A stretch of DNA of 6,245 bases, from positions 1-6,245 of the forward strand of contig JAAYAE010000221.1 of NCBI GenBank assembly GCA_012719555.1, written 5' to 3'. Made by a program: the position numbers and the translations under genes. The stretch is from Acholeplasmataceae bacterium (GTDB lineage: Bacteria > Bacillota > Negativicutes > Acidaminococcales > Acidaminococcaceae). Every line of letters starts with the position of its first letter. Position 1 is the stretch's first letter. The notes below the pieces were generated by a model that saw only the letters and a program-made list of their open reading frames with translations, searched no databases and was not told the DNA's origin. This document shows positions 6,239-6,245 of the stretch, one piece after another.

Positions 6239-6245
6239 AAAAACC

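Noticed and set aside
1..6245. Mobile elements, CRISPR arrays, tRNA or rRNA genes
   Set aside because: I saw no repeat array, transposase frame, terminal inverted repeats or tRNA-like cloverleaf; the inverted repeats present are explained by terminators and attenuators.

Overview
The window is a compact, single-strand stretch of bacterial chromosome: every gene I can support lies on the minus strand. Reading in the direction of transcription (from high to low coordinates), it holds the terminator of an unseen upstream gene, a secreted DUF4127 protein, an AbgA-like M20 amidohydrolase, a long regulated leader, and the start of a pyrimidine biosynthesis operon, pyrB-pyrC-carA, whose last gene runs off the edge at base 1. 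Low-to-middling GC, strong Shine-Dalgarno sequences, class I dihydroorotase directly after a pyrB with no pyrI in between, and PyrR-type RNA attenuation all point to a Firmicute (Bacillota). DUF4127 and the protein flavour make me think of the Negativicutes, but that is a guess from memory of similar genes.

Region 1 (6245-4481): a strong intrinsic terminator (6201-6238) isolates the next unit. A GTG-started gene then encodes a 549-residue exported DUF4127 protein of unknown function. Region 2 (4480-3152): 27 bases later comes a complete AbgA-like amidohydrolase gene, which very probably shares a transcript with DUF4127. No abgB or abgT is visible. Region 3 (3151-2848): about 300 bases without a real gene but full of signals. 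It has a good sigma-A promoter (TTGACA, 17 bases, TAACAT) followed by two tandem sets of PyrR-type binding hairpin, antiterminator and terminator, the second ending just before the pyrB Shine-Dalgarno. Region 4 (2847-1): pyrB, pyrC and carA overlap by 17 and 13 bases and encode consecutive early steps of UMP synthesis (carbamoyl phosphate, carbamoyl aspartate, dihydroorotate). In the usual model, abundant UMP makes PyrR hold the binding hairpins, the terminators form and the operon is shut down.

The two observations most worth following are these. First, carA contains an in-frame UGA (49-51) exactly where relatives have a cysteine. The frame stays open and CarA-like after it, and a perfect 7-bp stem with a loop beginning with G lies at a distance compatible with a bacterial SECIS element. 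It may be a nonsense mutation, a sequencing error or real recoding; the sequence alone cannot decide. Second, the pyr leader carries two tandem PyrR-type attenuators, the second one degenerate.
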